64,000 bases of DNA from Bimastos eiseni (lineage: Eukaryota > Annelida > Clitellata > Crassiclitellata > Lumbricidae), in NCBI GenBank assembly GCA_959347315.1, contig OY365806.1, positions 33,743,969 to 33,807,968 of the forward strand, given 5' to 3'. This document shows positions 11,901-26,900 of this stretch, piece after piece. Position numbers and translations under genes: made by a program. Each line of letters opens with the position of its first letter. Position 1 is the stretch's first letter. Below the pieces are notes generated by a model, which was given only the letters and a program-made list of their open reading frames with translations, was not told the DNA's origin and made no database searches.

Positions 11901-14900
11901 GCATTGCATACATTTTTAATTGAATTAATCACAGAATATCACGAGATGACTCAAATTTAAGCAGGAAGTTGAAACTTACTCTGTGACTAATTTGTTTCAC
12001 TAACTGTTTAATTTACTGAAAAAATTAATTTAACGATCCATTACATTATGTTTCTGATGTAATTTGGAATTTGTCAGAATTGTTTGCAATTTTATTATGT
12101 GTTTTAAAACAGTGTTTAAAACAGAGGTCCCCAAAGTTTTCGATACCGAGGGCCACTTTAGTGACGCGGTGAGAGCTTGCGGGCCGCAGGGTTACCATGA
12201 AAGTCTTAGTTTTTAAATATAAGGTCTATAAGTATTAGGCTCACTTATATGCATTTAATCAAATTAAGTTAACAGTAATAAAGTGCTTGAATGTTAAACT
12301 AAAAATGTTTAAGAATTTCGAAACTCATTAAATATTTATTTTATTTTATTTATTTATTTATTTATTTTATTCAAACATATATATGTTTTTATATGTATTT
12401 ATGTATGTATTTATGTTTATATATTTATTTATATATAAAATGTTATTTGTCAATTCATTTATAATAAAGTTAAAAGTGAATGTTTTTAGAATTTAACTTA
12501 GAATATGTGTCAAAATTAAATTCGTTTCTTGGGATGAACGTCATGCGATTTGGGAAGTTACGTCTTCCCAGCAAGTAGGTTATTACCAAATCGAGGTTCA
12601 ATGCTTGTTGTTGCAAGCATTTTGTCAAAAAGTTGGATAAAGTCAAAGGGTGTGCGATTTGTTTCTGCAAGGTCTGCAAATAGTCGGATAAGCCAAAACC
12701 GGTTGGCTTAGATAAAATGTTATCAGGCTCAGTGCATGAAATGAAGTGCGCTCTTCTGAACTTTCCTGTAAGTCAATCAGTTCTAAATGCAGATAAAGTA
12801 AACGGATTTTGCAGAATGGCTAAGTTAACAGTAGTGAAGTGCTTGAAAGTTAAACTAAAAATGTTCGTGCAATCTGAAGTCAAAGAAGCGTTGGGCAGAT
12901 TCAGATTGACAGGCTGCCAATGATCTCGAAATATTTGTCAGGACGCAAAAGTTCAAACAGATGTTTTTTTTGTTTGATATACCTGTACAAATGAGCTAAA
13001 TTTCCATCCTTCTGTAGTTTTTGCAATAAGGATAGCTTTCTTGCTCACAGTTTCACAATGTCTACTAAAGTAGGGCCTATAGTAGGCCTAATAAACTTTC
13101 CACACCATTGCAGTTTCAGATTAAGTTCGTTCAAAAGTGAAGTGACGTCCACTACAAAGGCTAAATCGCACAGCCATCCAACATTTTTTAGTAGAGTTAA
13201 GCAGTTTTGTTAACTATCCTTCAATACTGTTTCTTTTTTGGTTTTTTTATTCAGAAATTCAGCGAGTTCGTTTCTGAGATTGAAAAGACACTAGTGTTGT
13301 ACCTCGGCTGAACCACTGAACTGCCAAACTGTTAAATGCGGACAAAATAAATATTAAAAATAAAATGCATTTGTCAAATTGGACATAAGTTTATTTATTT
13401 TTCAAAATTTGAACATTCGACTGAGGGCTGCTTGAGGGCCGCATGCGGCCCGTGGGCCGCACTTTGGGGACCTCTGGTTTAAAAATAGTTCAGTGGTTTC
13501 CATAACGTTCTGTTGCTATCTCCATTTTTCAGTGTAGAGTCATTCTGTGTTTGTATAATATATGACTAGCTGAAAAAATTGGACAGCTCTGCTTTAGCAG
13601 ATATTTCCAAGGTGCTTTCTGAAATTTTAATTGCATTGAAATGTTATTGAATTGGTTAAGTTAATTACTTGTTACATCTAATCATAGCAGTTACTTAGAT
13701 TCTCTTATAGCATCCAGACTATATTTTTCATGCTGTTAATCTGATTGTCTTATAAGGAGTCCTGACACTTGCACAATGATGTTGCTCTCTGCTGCAGTTC
13801 ATCAAAGTCAGCTGAAAAGGCAACAGCTGGCCTGGCAAGAGTTGGATCGCGTGCAGTTCTCAGTTTTGCATTTGCCTTCTTGCGAAGAGCATGGCGATCG
13901 GGGGAAGATTCGGATCTGTGCAGTGAACTGCTCCAGGAATCACTGGAAGTCCTGAGATCGCTTCCAGAGGCAACTCTCTTTGATGATGGATCTGTTTCAG
14001 GCGTCTGGGTGGAGGTCGTTGAAAGGTCATCCAAGTTCCTACAGGCGGTTGTCGAAGGGTATGTATGTGCATCTGCATTCGTATGTATGCTTGGTTGTGT
14101 GTGCATTAGTATATGTGTATGTTTATGTACCCGTATGCATCTATGTTTGAATGTACTATGTATATATGTTTGTACATGCTGTGTTTACCAAAGAGTATGT
14201 ATATGATGTGATGTTTCTTGATGAAATAGTTTGATATTTTTGTTGTAGTGATGTTAATAATGTCGTGATGGTGAACAAGAGTAATCGTGTTCCTGCACAA
14301 GACCAACAGGTGGCTCTGGCGTTGCTCTTGGAGCTCGCTGTGCAGCGTGGCACTCTAAGCAGCATCCTTGGTTCGGTTCTTCTGTTGCTGAATCTGTGGT
14401 CAGGTAACCGGAATGACTGCGACAACCGCCTCAGTTCTAGTCTTACTTCAGCTCCTCTCATTCCTCTTCTCCAGCGTTTTGAACTCATCTCAGCATCAAA
14501 GAAATCGAGTGCTTCAATGAAAGCTTGTGATGTGAGTTGACCCACCACTACTGTGTGAGAAAAATTACAATTAGTGCTATAATTGCTATTCAGATGTTAT
14601 CATAATGGCTGCAAGGAACTCAGAAGGGGTCTATTTCTGATCAACAGATTCAGAGGAAAGTATAGTAAAATGTTTTGATTATTTGGGATCAATGAGTCAG
14701 AAAAATCTTGGTTCAGTGGGTAAGAATGTTGCAGCCACCAGCTGTTCAGTGTCTCCAATCTTACACAATGGCAGAACCATTGTTTATCCATTGACAATGA
14801 TATCATTGTATGATTATTGTGCTTTGTTGTGTAGGCAGCTGTGGTGAGTCCAACGGAGTGTTTCCTCCAGTATCTGTCACTTCCAGATGACAATGAGTTC

Positions 14901-17900
14901 TGCGTTGACCTCAGAGAGTCAGCTATTGTCATTCTGGCTCACCTCGATCGAATTGCGACTAGTTTCCCGATTCCAAGCAACTGCAGAAGAAAGGTCAGGC
15001 TCAAATATAAGAAAAACAATGGGGTTACTACAGGTTTCGTTCAATAGAAGTGTCATCCGTAATTTGATTCAGATATATAATGGTGTATTATTATTATCTT
15101 ATTTCACTTCAAGAAGAGAATCCAAAGGGAATAGATCAAATTATTATATGGTTATTGTTCCTATTGCTGGTATTATTAATAGTGTTTTATTGTATTATTA
15201 TTATTATAGTTGCTAACTAGTATCATAGTTGTGGCTGTTGTTTCACATAGGTATCGTTGATGCAGGACGTGTTCGGATGGGGAGCACTGTCTGGCAGTCC
15301 AGGCAGCACATTGTCTGTCAATGGACCAACAACGGTTCTGCCATTGTGTGAGATTGAAGACATTGAACAACTGGTGGCTGCAGAGAATTGTCTCCTAGTT
15401 CTGACAAAAACTTCTGGGAAGGTTTACAGAATGACATACTCCATCGACTCCCAGGTGAGCTAACCCCACTTCATAAATCATCCTCATGCTATGAGATGTA
15501 TGATAAGTTCCTCTTGTCATGTGTACAATTTCTACTTTGCTTAGGTTGGTGCTGCTGAAACTTATTATTCACAGACTTGACACACAAGAAAGAATGATGT
15601 TATGTTGGGATGACTGTACTTTTATGTGCTTTTTGTTTACATGTTGCTTGCTCTGAATTGTTGGAGAAATAATTTATTACTTTTTCGGAATGATGGGTGT
15701 AGAATATTTATCTACTGAATGAACTATTGAAGTAAGCAAACTTAATTTGAGGCACGTTAAGCTCAAATAAACAAACAAAGTTTGGTGAATGTTGTAAGGA
15801 ATGGCTGGATATGTTACATTGACATTTGGGTTAAGAAAGGCAAGGTAGGGTAAAGTGTGCTATGGTAAGTTCTGTTAAGCTGAGGTGACTAGGTATGGTG
15901 TGAGGTACCTATGGATTATGACCATAACCTTGGCACTCTGGTGATGAGACTAAAAGTGAATAAAAAACCAATGTGCCTCATTCATTATTAAAGTGTAAAT
16001 GATACACAGTTGTGTAGCAATTGATGTGAGAGTGATTTTATAGAGATGCTTCATCAATTGCATTGTAGGTGACACAGCTGGTGAGTGGACTTAGCGAGAG
16101 ACGAGTTGTGAGGATTGCTAGTCATCCGGAAGCAAGGCATTACCTTGCACTGACGGCAGATGGAATGGTCTATTCGTGGGGCTCCGGTGATCTTGGTCAA
16201 CTAGGACATGGAGACAACAAGTGGGTTTCATCAGTTGCCAAACCCAAGAAGCACACAGAGCAAACAAAACCAAGAAAGATACAGATAATTTCTTATATCT
16301 TGTCTTGTCATACCTTATCTCATCTCAATTCATCCTGTAGACCATAAATTGCCCAGACCCTATCGCATATTATATCATCGTCATCAATGGCAAGCCCTAC
16401 AGAGCAGGAGTGTAGCCGTTTCCAACAGATCCTCTCTTGTGCTCTCACCTAAATGGTACTGAGGATGATGTTCTTGGAGTCGAGGTCATTCTTCACTGCT
16501 TGTCTCCAGTAATGTCTTGGTCGTCGCAATGGTCTCTTCCAGTCTGTGGGAGGTCGTGCAATCATAGGATTGTATAATACTTATGTCATCTCATCTTTAT
16601 CATAATTCTTCGTGTCTCTATCTCAGCTTGAATCAATGTGTGTTTGCACATGACAAGTCTTAAGATATCAGATTCCTAATTAATTAAAGTCATAGATTAT
16701 TAGTAATTTTAATTAATTACCGATGAATGGATTGGCTTGTAGTTCTCTGGAGATACCAACCCAGGTGGCAGTGCTGAGCAACAAAAACGTCGTTCAGATT
16801 CAGTGCAGTGCGTGTCGCAGTGCGGCCGTTACAAGCGCAGGTGAGCTGTACATCTGGGGTCGAAGCGCCATCAGTCCGACCGGACTCACCAACGACTACA
16901 CGGTTCCTGCGCTTGTTGCAGCTTTTGCCGGATTAAACGTCACTGACATTGCGTGTGGAAATGCAGACACTCCGAACATGGTTCTGACAAATTTAGGTGA
17001 GGGAAGCCGGATATGTTCTTCGGTTATGAAGAGATTGTTTGTTAGCGTTCGTCTTATTTGGGTGAGTTAAATTAGAATACCTGTTTCTATGCATTTAATT
17101 AAGCCTTTTCAGAATCTACTTGAAGTGTCTTTTTTAGGCTGAGTGGTGTTACAGTTCTGGAAGAACGATGATTTCATGTTGTGCAGATGATGGTCAGTTC
17201 AGCCAAGGCGTTTTTTGGATTTTGTTCTGACATGCTTCTTGCAAAATGATTGAGATGTGTAGGAATTCTGTTGACGGCTTTTGGTTAAACATTTGTTTAA
17301 GGGAGTCTGTACATCTGGATGGATGCCGGTTTGTCTTCTCATCCATCATCAGCAAATGCCTCTGATTGGACGCCACGTATTGTGGAACAGTTCCAGGGCC
17401 AGGAAGTGGTACAGGTCCGATCCGGAACGGGTCTTCTGGCTGCCGTTACGAAGGATGGAAGACTCTACATGTGGTACGGCTCCCAGCCAATTGTGTAACG
17501 CTTAAATGTATCATTATCATTTTAATTTTCTCTCCTCCGTCAGGCTTGTGCCGACGATGAGGCCTCGATGAAACGTCTCTATATAGTTCTGTCTCCAGCC
17601 ATTTCTACCGTCTCTCATATCCACGTTCGCCGTCCTCAGATCTTCTCTATGTTGTCCATCCAGGTTTTTTGTTGTCTCCCTCGACTTCTTGCTCACTCTA
17701 CGTGGTCATGTACCGCCGTCAGTGGCAATGTTTTGTTGTCCATTCTGGTCACATAACCAAACCATAAAGACCTCATCCTCTTTTTTCCTGATTTTATCGA
17801 TTATTGTTTGTTCTTGGCCCACTTCCTTTCGGATCACGTCATTGACGTCCCTTCTGCTTTTTCCAAGCATTCTTTTGAGCCAGTTCATCGCCGCCACGAG

Positions 17901-20900
17901 CAGCCTCCTCTCATCCTCCTCTCATCCTCCTCTCATCCTCCTCTCATCCTCCTCTCATCCTCCTCTCATCCTCCTCTCATCCTCCTCTCATCCTCCTCTC
18001 ATCCTCCTCTCATCCTCCTCTCATCCTCCTCTCATCCTCCTCTCATCCTCCTCTCATCCTCCTCTCATCCTCCTCTCATCCTCCTCTCATCCTCCTCTCA
18101 TCCTCCTCTCATCCTCCTCTCATCCTCCTCTCATCCTCCTCTCATCCTCCTCTCATCCTCCTCTCATCCTCCTCTCATCCTCCTCTCATCCTCCTCTCAT
18201 CCTCCTCTCATCCTCCTCTCATCCTCCTCTCATCCTCTTTGTGCAAGAATGGACCGGTGCTTATAAATGCCTCATTGTACTCAATTATAGTCTAGGCCAC
18301 TCTCTTGAGACACCTTTCATCTGGATTCTTGTTGTTCTTTATAACAATAGGCAGGTGGATAAATGTTTTGTCTTAGAGAGTTTTATCTTAGTACTATATA
18401 AATGTGGCACTGATTTCAGATGTTTTTGTTATTACATTGGATTCCAGGCATGACCGCTTGTTAATGAATCACGGGTTAAGAGTCTTATCGTGGCTAGAAA
18501 CGACGAGGTGATGGTTGAATGGTAATACCCAGGCATGAACGTGGGTTCCATACCCATTTGCCCCATTTGATTGACTCAATCTCACTTATTAGTTAATTAT
18601 TCTGAATTATAGAATATTAATGCTATTTGTTGGTCAGGGGCCATAAGGACAACTTTCGTCTGATGACTGGAACAGTGGACCAGGATGCTTTCAATCATCC
18701 TGGATATTGCATTGACAGTCTCTGCGACAAGAGAGTTATTGACATGGCAATCGGTCCAACGCATTGCCTCATCATCACAGAGGATGGTGACGTCTACAGT
18801 TGGGGCAAGAATACCCATGGGCAATTGGGAGATTCATCACATGCAAACAGAACAGAACCGGCAATTGTAACGGCTCTCGAGTCAAAGATCATCATTGGTG
18901 CTGTCTGTGGACCGGCTCAGGTGAGATAAACTTTGCTCAAGGCTTCAAGAATATGCATCGAAATATTGTCAAAACTATTAAGAGACAAACATTGGGAAAC
19001 ATAAATAGGCTATATAGGTCACAATAGAATTATAAACAAAGAAAGTTACCATGTTAAACCTGCACTTGATGAACTTATTGAAAGTGTAAAATGACCCTCT
19101 AGAAGAACATGTGGCCATTTGACCATATGTGCACACCAATTTATAGAAGTTTGTTGAGACCGTTGTAAGAGATGCAAAATAAATATGGTGTTTGTAGAGT
19201 TTTGTCTGGACATCTGGAAACCAATTTCTGTTAAATTCAAGAATCCCGTTCGTCGTGGACATCTGTCGAGCAACATTTGAGCAATTGGATCTGCTTCTTC
19301 TGGAAGTCTTTGAAGCAGTTGATGGGCGGAGCGACTGGCCTCCAAGTCAGGACAGAGAATGCATTGCGGTTTCGGCACTACGGCTTCTCAATCTACAGGT
19401 CAGAAGCTACTCTATTTGTTTGCTGATTAAACAGTGGATGGTGAAAGCACTTAGAGTTGAAGTATTTTTCCACTGTGGTTGATGCACGAGGCATCAGTTG
19501 TTGGTTGCTTCTATTGACACCATAGGCATGTATCATAATCCATTGAGAAGTGAAGTCATTAGGTCCTTTGGGTCAAGAGCTATTTATGTGGTCAGGGAAT
19601 GTGAGCTGGCTGTGACTGTTGTATGTATGTTATTTTGATGTTTGCAACAGTTGTATGCGGCAATGTCTCAGCGTACGGAGAGTTGGTCGGAGGTTGGTCT
19701 GTCGCCAGGAAGTCCACTCGTCCTGAGTCTTCGGCAGAAGATAGTGAGTCTGGCGAGCGGTAGCGGAGTCATGTCTTCGATCCAGTCGCTTGCTCAGTCT
19801 GTGCTCTGCACGGCATGGTCCATCCTTCTGCCTACGGCTGAGGAAAGAGCTAGAACGCTTGCTGCGCTGTTGCCACTTGCTCCTGGTTAGTCTCTCTGTC
19901 TGTGTGTCTATCTGTCTGATTCTGTAGAGTGCAAATCGGTTGAGACATCAGATAAGGTACAAGAGTAAAAGATATCAGTTTTACCAAATGTTTTTAACCA
20001 TCAGGCTACAGTAAATGCTTCAAGCCCTACAGAAATACATTATGTCTGCCTGACTTGCCAGCAGAACATAACGCATCTACATGTATATCTGTTATGGTTA
20101 CTGTTGGCTGCTTTTAATATTACACATCTGAGTTTACCATGCTTAAAAGCTGTGGGCAAGAATTTTAAAAAGAATAAAATTTTCTTGAAATAATTAAAAA
20201 TTTTCTCTGTTTAGTTCATGCGTCTGTCTGACTGTCTATTTGTTAACTTTTGTTTGTTTGTTTGCCTGTATATCTAACATCTTGGATATTGCTTACTTGT
20301 TTTTCATGTGCTGACAGGTAATCAGTGCGCGTCGATGTTGAGCAGAGGCCAGCGTTTCATGACGGAGTTGCTCGTGAGCAGTCTAATGACTGATGGAGGA
20401 CTTGAATCATCGCTGGAAGATGCTTTAAGGACTGAAACACAGGTAGACACATTGAAGAAATTTATATACACCGTGGTTCAATAAAAAGTAAACCATACTT
20501 TGTCTGCCGAATACTCATAGAAGAACACGTCAAATATCCAGAGAAACCGGAATTCATCGGTCCACTGTTGTTCGAGTAATCCATAATAACCTTCGACTCA
20601 AGTGCCTTAAGAAACCAGCACAGGAACTGACGGTAGCTAATCGTCTGAAACGTTTGAACGGATCAAGACAACTGTTGAGAAAATATCATCGTCATATGAC
20701 TTTATCTTCTTTGCTGACAAGAAGTTGTTCCCGTTGCATGACCAAGCAACATCCAGAATGATCGCCTGGACATCACGTGTCAATGATTTTACTAAATGAC
20801 CATCGACTGGTGCCTTCGTAGCTGAGTGGTTAGAGTGCTTGTCATGTAACATGGTAGCACAGGTTTGAGCCTCTCTGAGCTGTTACTTTTGTAGGGACCA

Positions 20901-23900
20901 CGACCACTGGCAAAAGTTTCAAGCCCAAGATTCAGATCTACTGACTTTGCATGCAAATTAAGTGCAATATAATAGTAATTTAATACTACTTTGGTATTAA
21001 TGATGTTGCTATTCATGTTAGTATGTGTACTTTTGTATAGGGTCTTTTAAGAACCTGTCTGTGAGAGTCAATGTGGCAGTTGTTAGGACTATTTACTTCA
21101 TTCTGGTTTTGCTGTTTGGATGCTCCAGGTGACATTCAAGGCTAGGAAAGAGAACGAAGAGGATGCTGATCTTGATGAGGATGCGCCGTGCGAAGTGAGG
21201 AACTCAACAAAGATGCACGAATCGCTGACAGACTCCCTGACGCAGCCAAAGCAGAGCAGTCGCCACGACGACCGCGAGGACGACAGAGAGGATAATGATG
21301 CTGATGACAAGATGTCAGCCATTCCACTGTTGCAACTCATTCAACAACTGTTGCGGTGAGAAGTTGAGAAGATTTGATAATCTGTCCTTCTAATCCTTAT
21401 TTTATTCCATCATCGTCATAATCATTGCCATTGTCTTCATCTTTTTAGTGTCATCATTATATTTTTCTAACTCCTAAGAGATCATTTTGATTACAGGAGA
21501 ATGCTGATATTAAGAATAAAACTTATAATAGCAGTACGCATAGTAAATTTATAATTGCATGTATACTAATGATCATCTATGTTATCTAACAGTTCAGTGC
21601 AGGTCCCTTCTTCAGCGCCCCCTCTCCTCCGCAGAACCATCACTGGATATGAGATGTCCCAGAACAATGCTGTTCTAATTTTTTAACGAAATATGACGGG
21701 ATTAGAGCTGAGCACCATTTCGACTGACACAGTATGCTTTCTTAGTTTTCAGTTGCGTTTAAAAACTTGTCTCTGTCTGTCTGTCTGTCTCAATCTTCTG
21801 CAGTCTTTTGCTGTTCTCTTTTTGTTAGAAATGCCTCCAGTCAGATGCTGCAGAAGTTGGCTGACTTGAAGGCCGGGGCCAAAGACATCGAAATGAAGAT
21901 TAATCAGACTGATTACGATGTGAAACTGTCGTCTGCAACTGCAGCTGCTGCATCCGATGACACCACGTCTTCATCTTCCTCTTCCACTTCTTTGACCTTG
22001 CTGCTTCGTTTTCAGCGGCTGCTTTTCTCAAAGCTCTTTTCACTGGACTCGGGAGGAAAAGGCCTCGTCTCCAATCCAGGTGCTGAAATCATTTACCTGT
22101 CTGAAGTGCAGACTCACTGCCAGACATTTGATCTTGAATGAACAAACCTAAGTTAGATTTAACACAGACATTTCCTGACCATTACAGCTTAAGGTTAGAT
22201 TTGACATTGAAATTACTTAGATTTGACCCTGAATTGATCCAATGAAATTGTATATAAAATAGATTTAATCTTAAATAGCTTGGTTAAAATTGACTTAGAA
22301 ATTGCTTCAGGTATACCTATGTCATTAATTTAAATAACATGCTGCTAAAAAAAGTGTAGCTTGTTGGAGTGTTGCTAAGTTTCTTGTTAGTCTAGATGAA
22401 TTTTTTAAATTTATGTAGAGCCAGAAATCTTGGGAGCGAGTCTTCTTCTGCGCAAGTATCTGACTCTTGTCTTGACACATGTTGGTGACTTCCTTCACCA
22501 GGCATCGAGCATCATGGCAGAAAACACCACTAGCACTAGACACTTTATGCACATTGCACTCTTTATTTCATCAGACATCTCAGGTAGGTGGAGCCACCTT
22601 TGTTGATTGCGTTCTCAAGCATAAATATACTTCATATAAGAGAGAGAGAGAATTTATTGTATTTGGTTAAGAACTATGAGGTTAGTTCCGTCCGCCAGAA
22701 TTTCAGCCAAGAAAACTGGTGATTGCTTGATTGAGGGAGTGATTGCTTGATTGACTGGTTTTTTGACTGGTAGATTGATAGATGCACTAATTGACACATT
22801 GATTATTGATTGCTTTTTTGACTTATTAATTGAGTGATTGATTGATAGGTTTATTTATTCACTAACTAATTGAAAGATTTTACTGATTTATTTATTTATT
22901 TATTGATCCCTTGAATGATATCCTGATTGATTGATTGATTTAGCAATAATTTATTATTTTTTTACTGATTCACTGGTTGATGAAACAACCAATTTTTTTA
23001 TTGATGTGTTCATTGATTGTTGTGTTGACTGATGATGGATTGATACGATTGATTGATCAGTTGATTGATTATTTAGTTGAATGATTTTCTTGTAGGTATC
23101 CTTCTTCCTGAGCTCGTGGCGTGTCTGATTCTTCTCCAGTTCCATGTTCCAATGATTCTTCATTTAGCAGATGTTGTTCTACTTCTGGTTGGACTCCTAG
23201 AACACCTGGACAAGTTTAACAGCTTTACACCTGGGCTTCACCTGGATGAAGCAGAGGAACTGGCTTGGCCGACCATCGGTAGTAGCCCAGGTACATGTAG
23301 TTGGACATTAGGCTGTTTTACAATTTTTTTTATAAGGTTTGGATTTCAATGGAAGCACTTCTGTCTAGATGTCTTGAAATAAAGATCCTGTAAGTAGCAT
23401 TGCATACAGATATCTAGATGATATAAACAGATGCAATTTGGGCTTTCCTAGAATACATGTAAGAGAGATTGAGAGTTGACTCTTCATGTAAACATTTGGT
23501 TATTAAAATATTATTACATGGAGTTCTGTGTTTGCATGATTTCAGAAACTGTGCCTGACAAGAAGCTGACCTCTGGTCATCTGGGTCAAGGTTCATCTGT
23601 GTTTTCTCATGATTCTCCATACATTCGCAAGGCAGACTTAGAGAACCACAACAGAGACGGAGGCCTGTGGGTCGTGATTGACGGACGCGTCTACGACATT
23701 CATGACCTCAAGATGCAAGCGCCAACTGCCCTCTATGTCCAGGAACTTGAAAAGTACTCAGGTATTACCTCAAGGAGTTGACTCCTCGATTGCTCACCAT
23801 CTTTATCACACAGTTTTTATTAATTTCCATAAGAGTATGAGGTGCTTAGGTTGAAGGAAATGCCATATTTGGATTTATAGTATTTAATTTTAAAACATTT

Positions 23901-26900
23901 TGATGCTAATAATTTTTATTATGATGATGTAAGGATTAATTTTCGTTTACACATGATATGAATTTAATGTGATTTTGATTTTGATTCTTTATAAAGGGTT
24001 AATTGGAATCTTGTTATAATTTATTTGTTTATTTATTTTCCAAGATTTCATTTGGATTTTCTTCTCAGTTTTATTAGGATTTTGATGCATTTTATGGTGA
24101 TAAAATGTTGGTAGTGAGTTGTGTCGAGATGAAGTCTTTCTGTGTAAATTGCAGCTGAAAATGCAACACTTGCAAATGAAGACATCTATCATTCATCTGA
24201 ACTTGTTGAACTCATGCAGCATTTCTGTGTTGGAAATTATCTTGAGGTAGGCAAACCCTTGCCATTCAAGGTCTATAAGTATTTTGAAGCTACATTTGTG
24301 TACCATGTTGTGATGATGAAGAAACGTTCAAAAAGAGATGAGCTTAGAAAATTTCAACCATAGGCATGTTTCTCTATGTAATCTCCTGGATTTTTAGATA
24401 CTGATTTTTTTCTTAATGGGGGTATTAGGTTTGAAGGTAATACCATATCTTTGATATTAAGATCAGATAAAGTTGATGTCATCCTGACTGGTGGACTATA
24501 AGTACTAGCCATGGTTCACTTTAAGACTCACTTCATGAACTTGAATCATCTTCATTTGCATCTGTGTCCCTCGGTTAAAGTGCTTTGATGCTTGGGTATT
24601 TGCATACTTGGCAATTACATGTGTGCTATAATAGCAGTGCTAGAGAAGCTTTCTGAATAGAATAGAGCTTACTGCTTAAGCCATTGTTTTGTGTATGTCA
24701 ATCAATCAATTTGTTTGTTTAAAGCCAAAATAAACTATTTGCTTAAGGCAAAAAAAGAAAGAACATCAATTATAAAACTAAAGGCTATATGTTGCTTTGC
24801 ATATAAGACGGAGAGCGTTCTTCCATCTTTTCCGACACAAAGCCTCATATCATCTCCTCTGATGGACACAGAACGCAATCTGGCGGCGCTCCTTGGTCTT
24901 GTCTTTCGGGGTGAGGCTTGTAGCACGGATCTGTCGGCCAATGAGGAAGACTGCAGTCGATGGTTGAGTCAGGCATTCTTTGCCGGAGGTCTTCAGCTTC
25001 TGCAGCCACAGAATCCATTCGATGAGGAGAAGGGAGAAAGCAGAACGCCAAGTTCATGCACTACAACTCCAGGTACACGACCTCTGACCTCATCTGTCTA
25101 TCTGATGTCATCCTTTTCCATCCATCTTAAGTCTTCTTCTTTCATGTTTAGTTCTGAAGTCATTCACTCTTGCACATCCACCTAAAGTTATCTCTTGTTA
25201 TCTTAAGTCATCTCATATCCATTCATCTGAAGTCATCTGTCCTCAAATTGTATTATAGAGTCTTCCTGGACATGGGTGTAACAATAATTTACTAATATTA
25301 GCAGTCCATAAAAATGTCAGCATTTGCATTGACTTGCATCTGATTGTAATGTAGTCAATAGGGTGTACTGTAATTTATTGCCTGTTGCATTGCATTTGAT
25401 TGCATATATTCTGGTGTTGGCTTTGTAACCAATGTTTAGTTACGACTCCCTCCATGGAATCAAAGCAACCGGTCCATCATCCACATCACCAACAGCAGCA
25501 GCAGCAGCAACTTCAGCAGCTGCACAAGGTCACAGACAAATACCGCCTCCTGAGAGAGGAGGAGGAGGAGGGTGGTATGCGTTCTTCCGACCGATCAGTC
25601 GCCTTCCTTCAGGCAATGATCGAATGTCGTCTTCAAGACAAGAATGTCAAGACGTTCAATGATTACGTCGACTCGTATTGCCAGTCGCATAATCTTGTCT
25701 CTCCGATCGGATTCCCGCTCGATCATCCGGTGGAGGAGGTTGCCAGGTATGATGTTGAAGCTAATACTAGGACAGAGACAGACAGAGAGACAGACAGACA
25801 TACAGATAGACAGAGAGGCATTATGTGATGGCTAGGTTAAGATCGATGTAGGTGTCTAGGTGAATAGTCAGGAATGTACCTGAGTGATTATACAGGTTTG
25901 TATCTGGGTGAATATCTATATATATATTGAGAAAGAGATTTGGGTAGATATAATTATGGATGGTTATCTGGATAGGCATCCAGTTATCCAGGTGTATATT
26001 CAGGCGATGACATGTGTCTTATATTTGAAGATAGTTTTATTTTCTGGTTGTGTTGAAGACTGACGATGGCTGTCCTCTTGAAGCACCATGGACTTGTTGA
26101 CACAGTGCTAAACATTGTTGAAGGGGTTTCCTTAGAATCATCATTGGGAAAACCCAGTCTACCAAGAGCTGTTGCCGAAGTCTGTCGAAACGTTTATCAG
26201 GCTAGACGAACTCTTATCAAGGTTAGTCATCTGATGTCTTTATAAGTGATGTCATCATTATCATCATCATCACCACCACCATCATCGTCATCACCATCAT
26301 CATTAATATCATCATCATTAATATCATCATCATTAATATCATCATCATTGTTCTCATTAATCATTGTTTACATCTCTGTTGTCATCTTCATCATTGTCAA
26401 TTGTTATGTATGCATGTATATATCTGGGCTTTTATATTGCTTTTTGAAGAACTTCTAGCCAACTTTATTATTGATTTTTTTTTATTGATTTGGTGATTTC
26501 AACTGGGAGTGTCCCTTGATGTGGATGTTATTCACATCCAAATAAGCAATTAACTGATTTACTGAAAATTCAGGCAGAGAGAATTCACTCATGCATTCAC
26601 CTTGACAATGCAGTGTTGATCTCTTTTGATGGATGAGATATGAAACGTAGGCTTTATATTTTGATCATTGATGCTGCAATAGATCCACCAGGATTCCAGT
26701 CGTTCCTACAAAGAAGTCTGTGCTCCGGTGATTGAGCGCTGTCACTTCATGCTCAATGAACTAAGGCCGGCCATCTGTAATCAAACACGCTCATCCAGAA
26801 AGTCAAAGTTCTTGAATACGGTTCCAAGGTGGAAGAGTGTCGTCAACCAAATCCTTGCTGACAGAAGAAAATCAAGAGGTTAGAAGGATGAAGACAGCAA

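Noticed and set aside
13769..14206. 145-residue frame continuing past exon 5
   Set aside because: The first part is exon 5; the rest is intron read-through after the GTATGT donor.
17161..17230. Possible extra exon after TTGTGCAG (DDGQFSQ)
   Set aside because: The frame soon hits a stop without a donor. Joining exon 10 directly to 17302 keeps both phase and the RCC1 strand.
17689..18453. 254-residue open frame with [11 protein letters not shown] repeats
   Set aside because: It is produced by the 11-bp minisatellite, lies in HERC2 intron 11 and has no similarity to a protein.
18460..18560. Possible tRNA gene or SINE (GTGGGTTCCATACCC)
   Set aside because: Only a B-box-like string is present; no cloverleaf or A box could be drawn.
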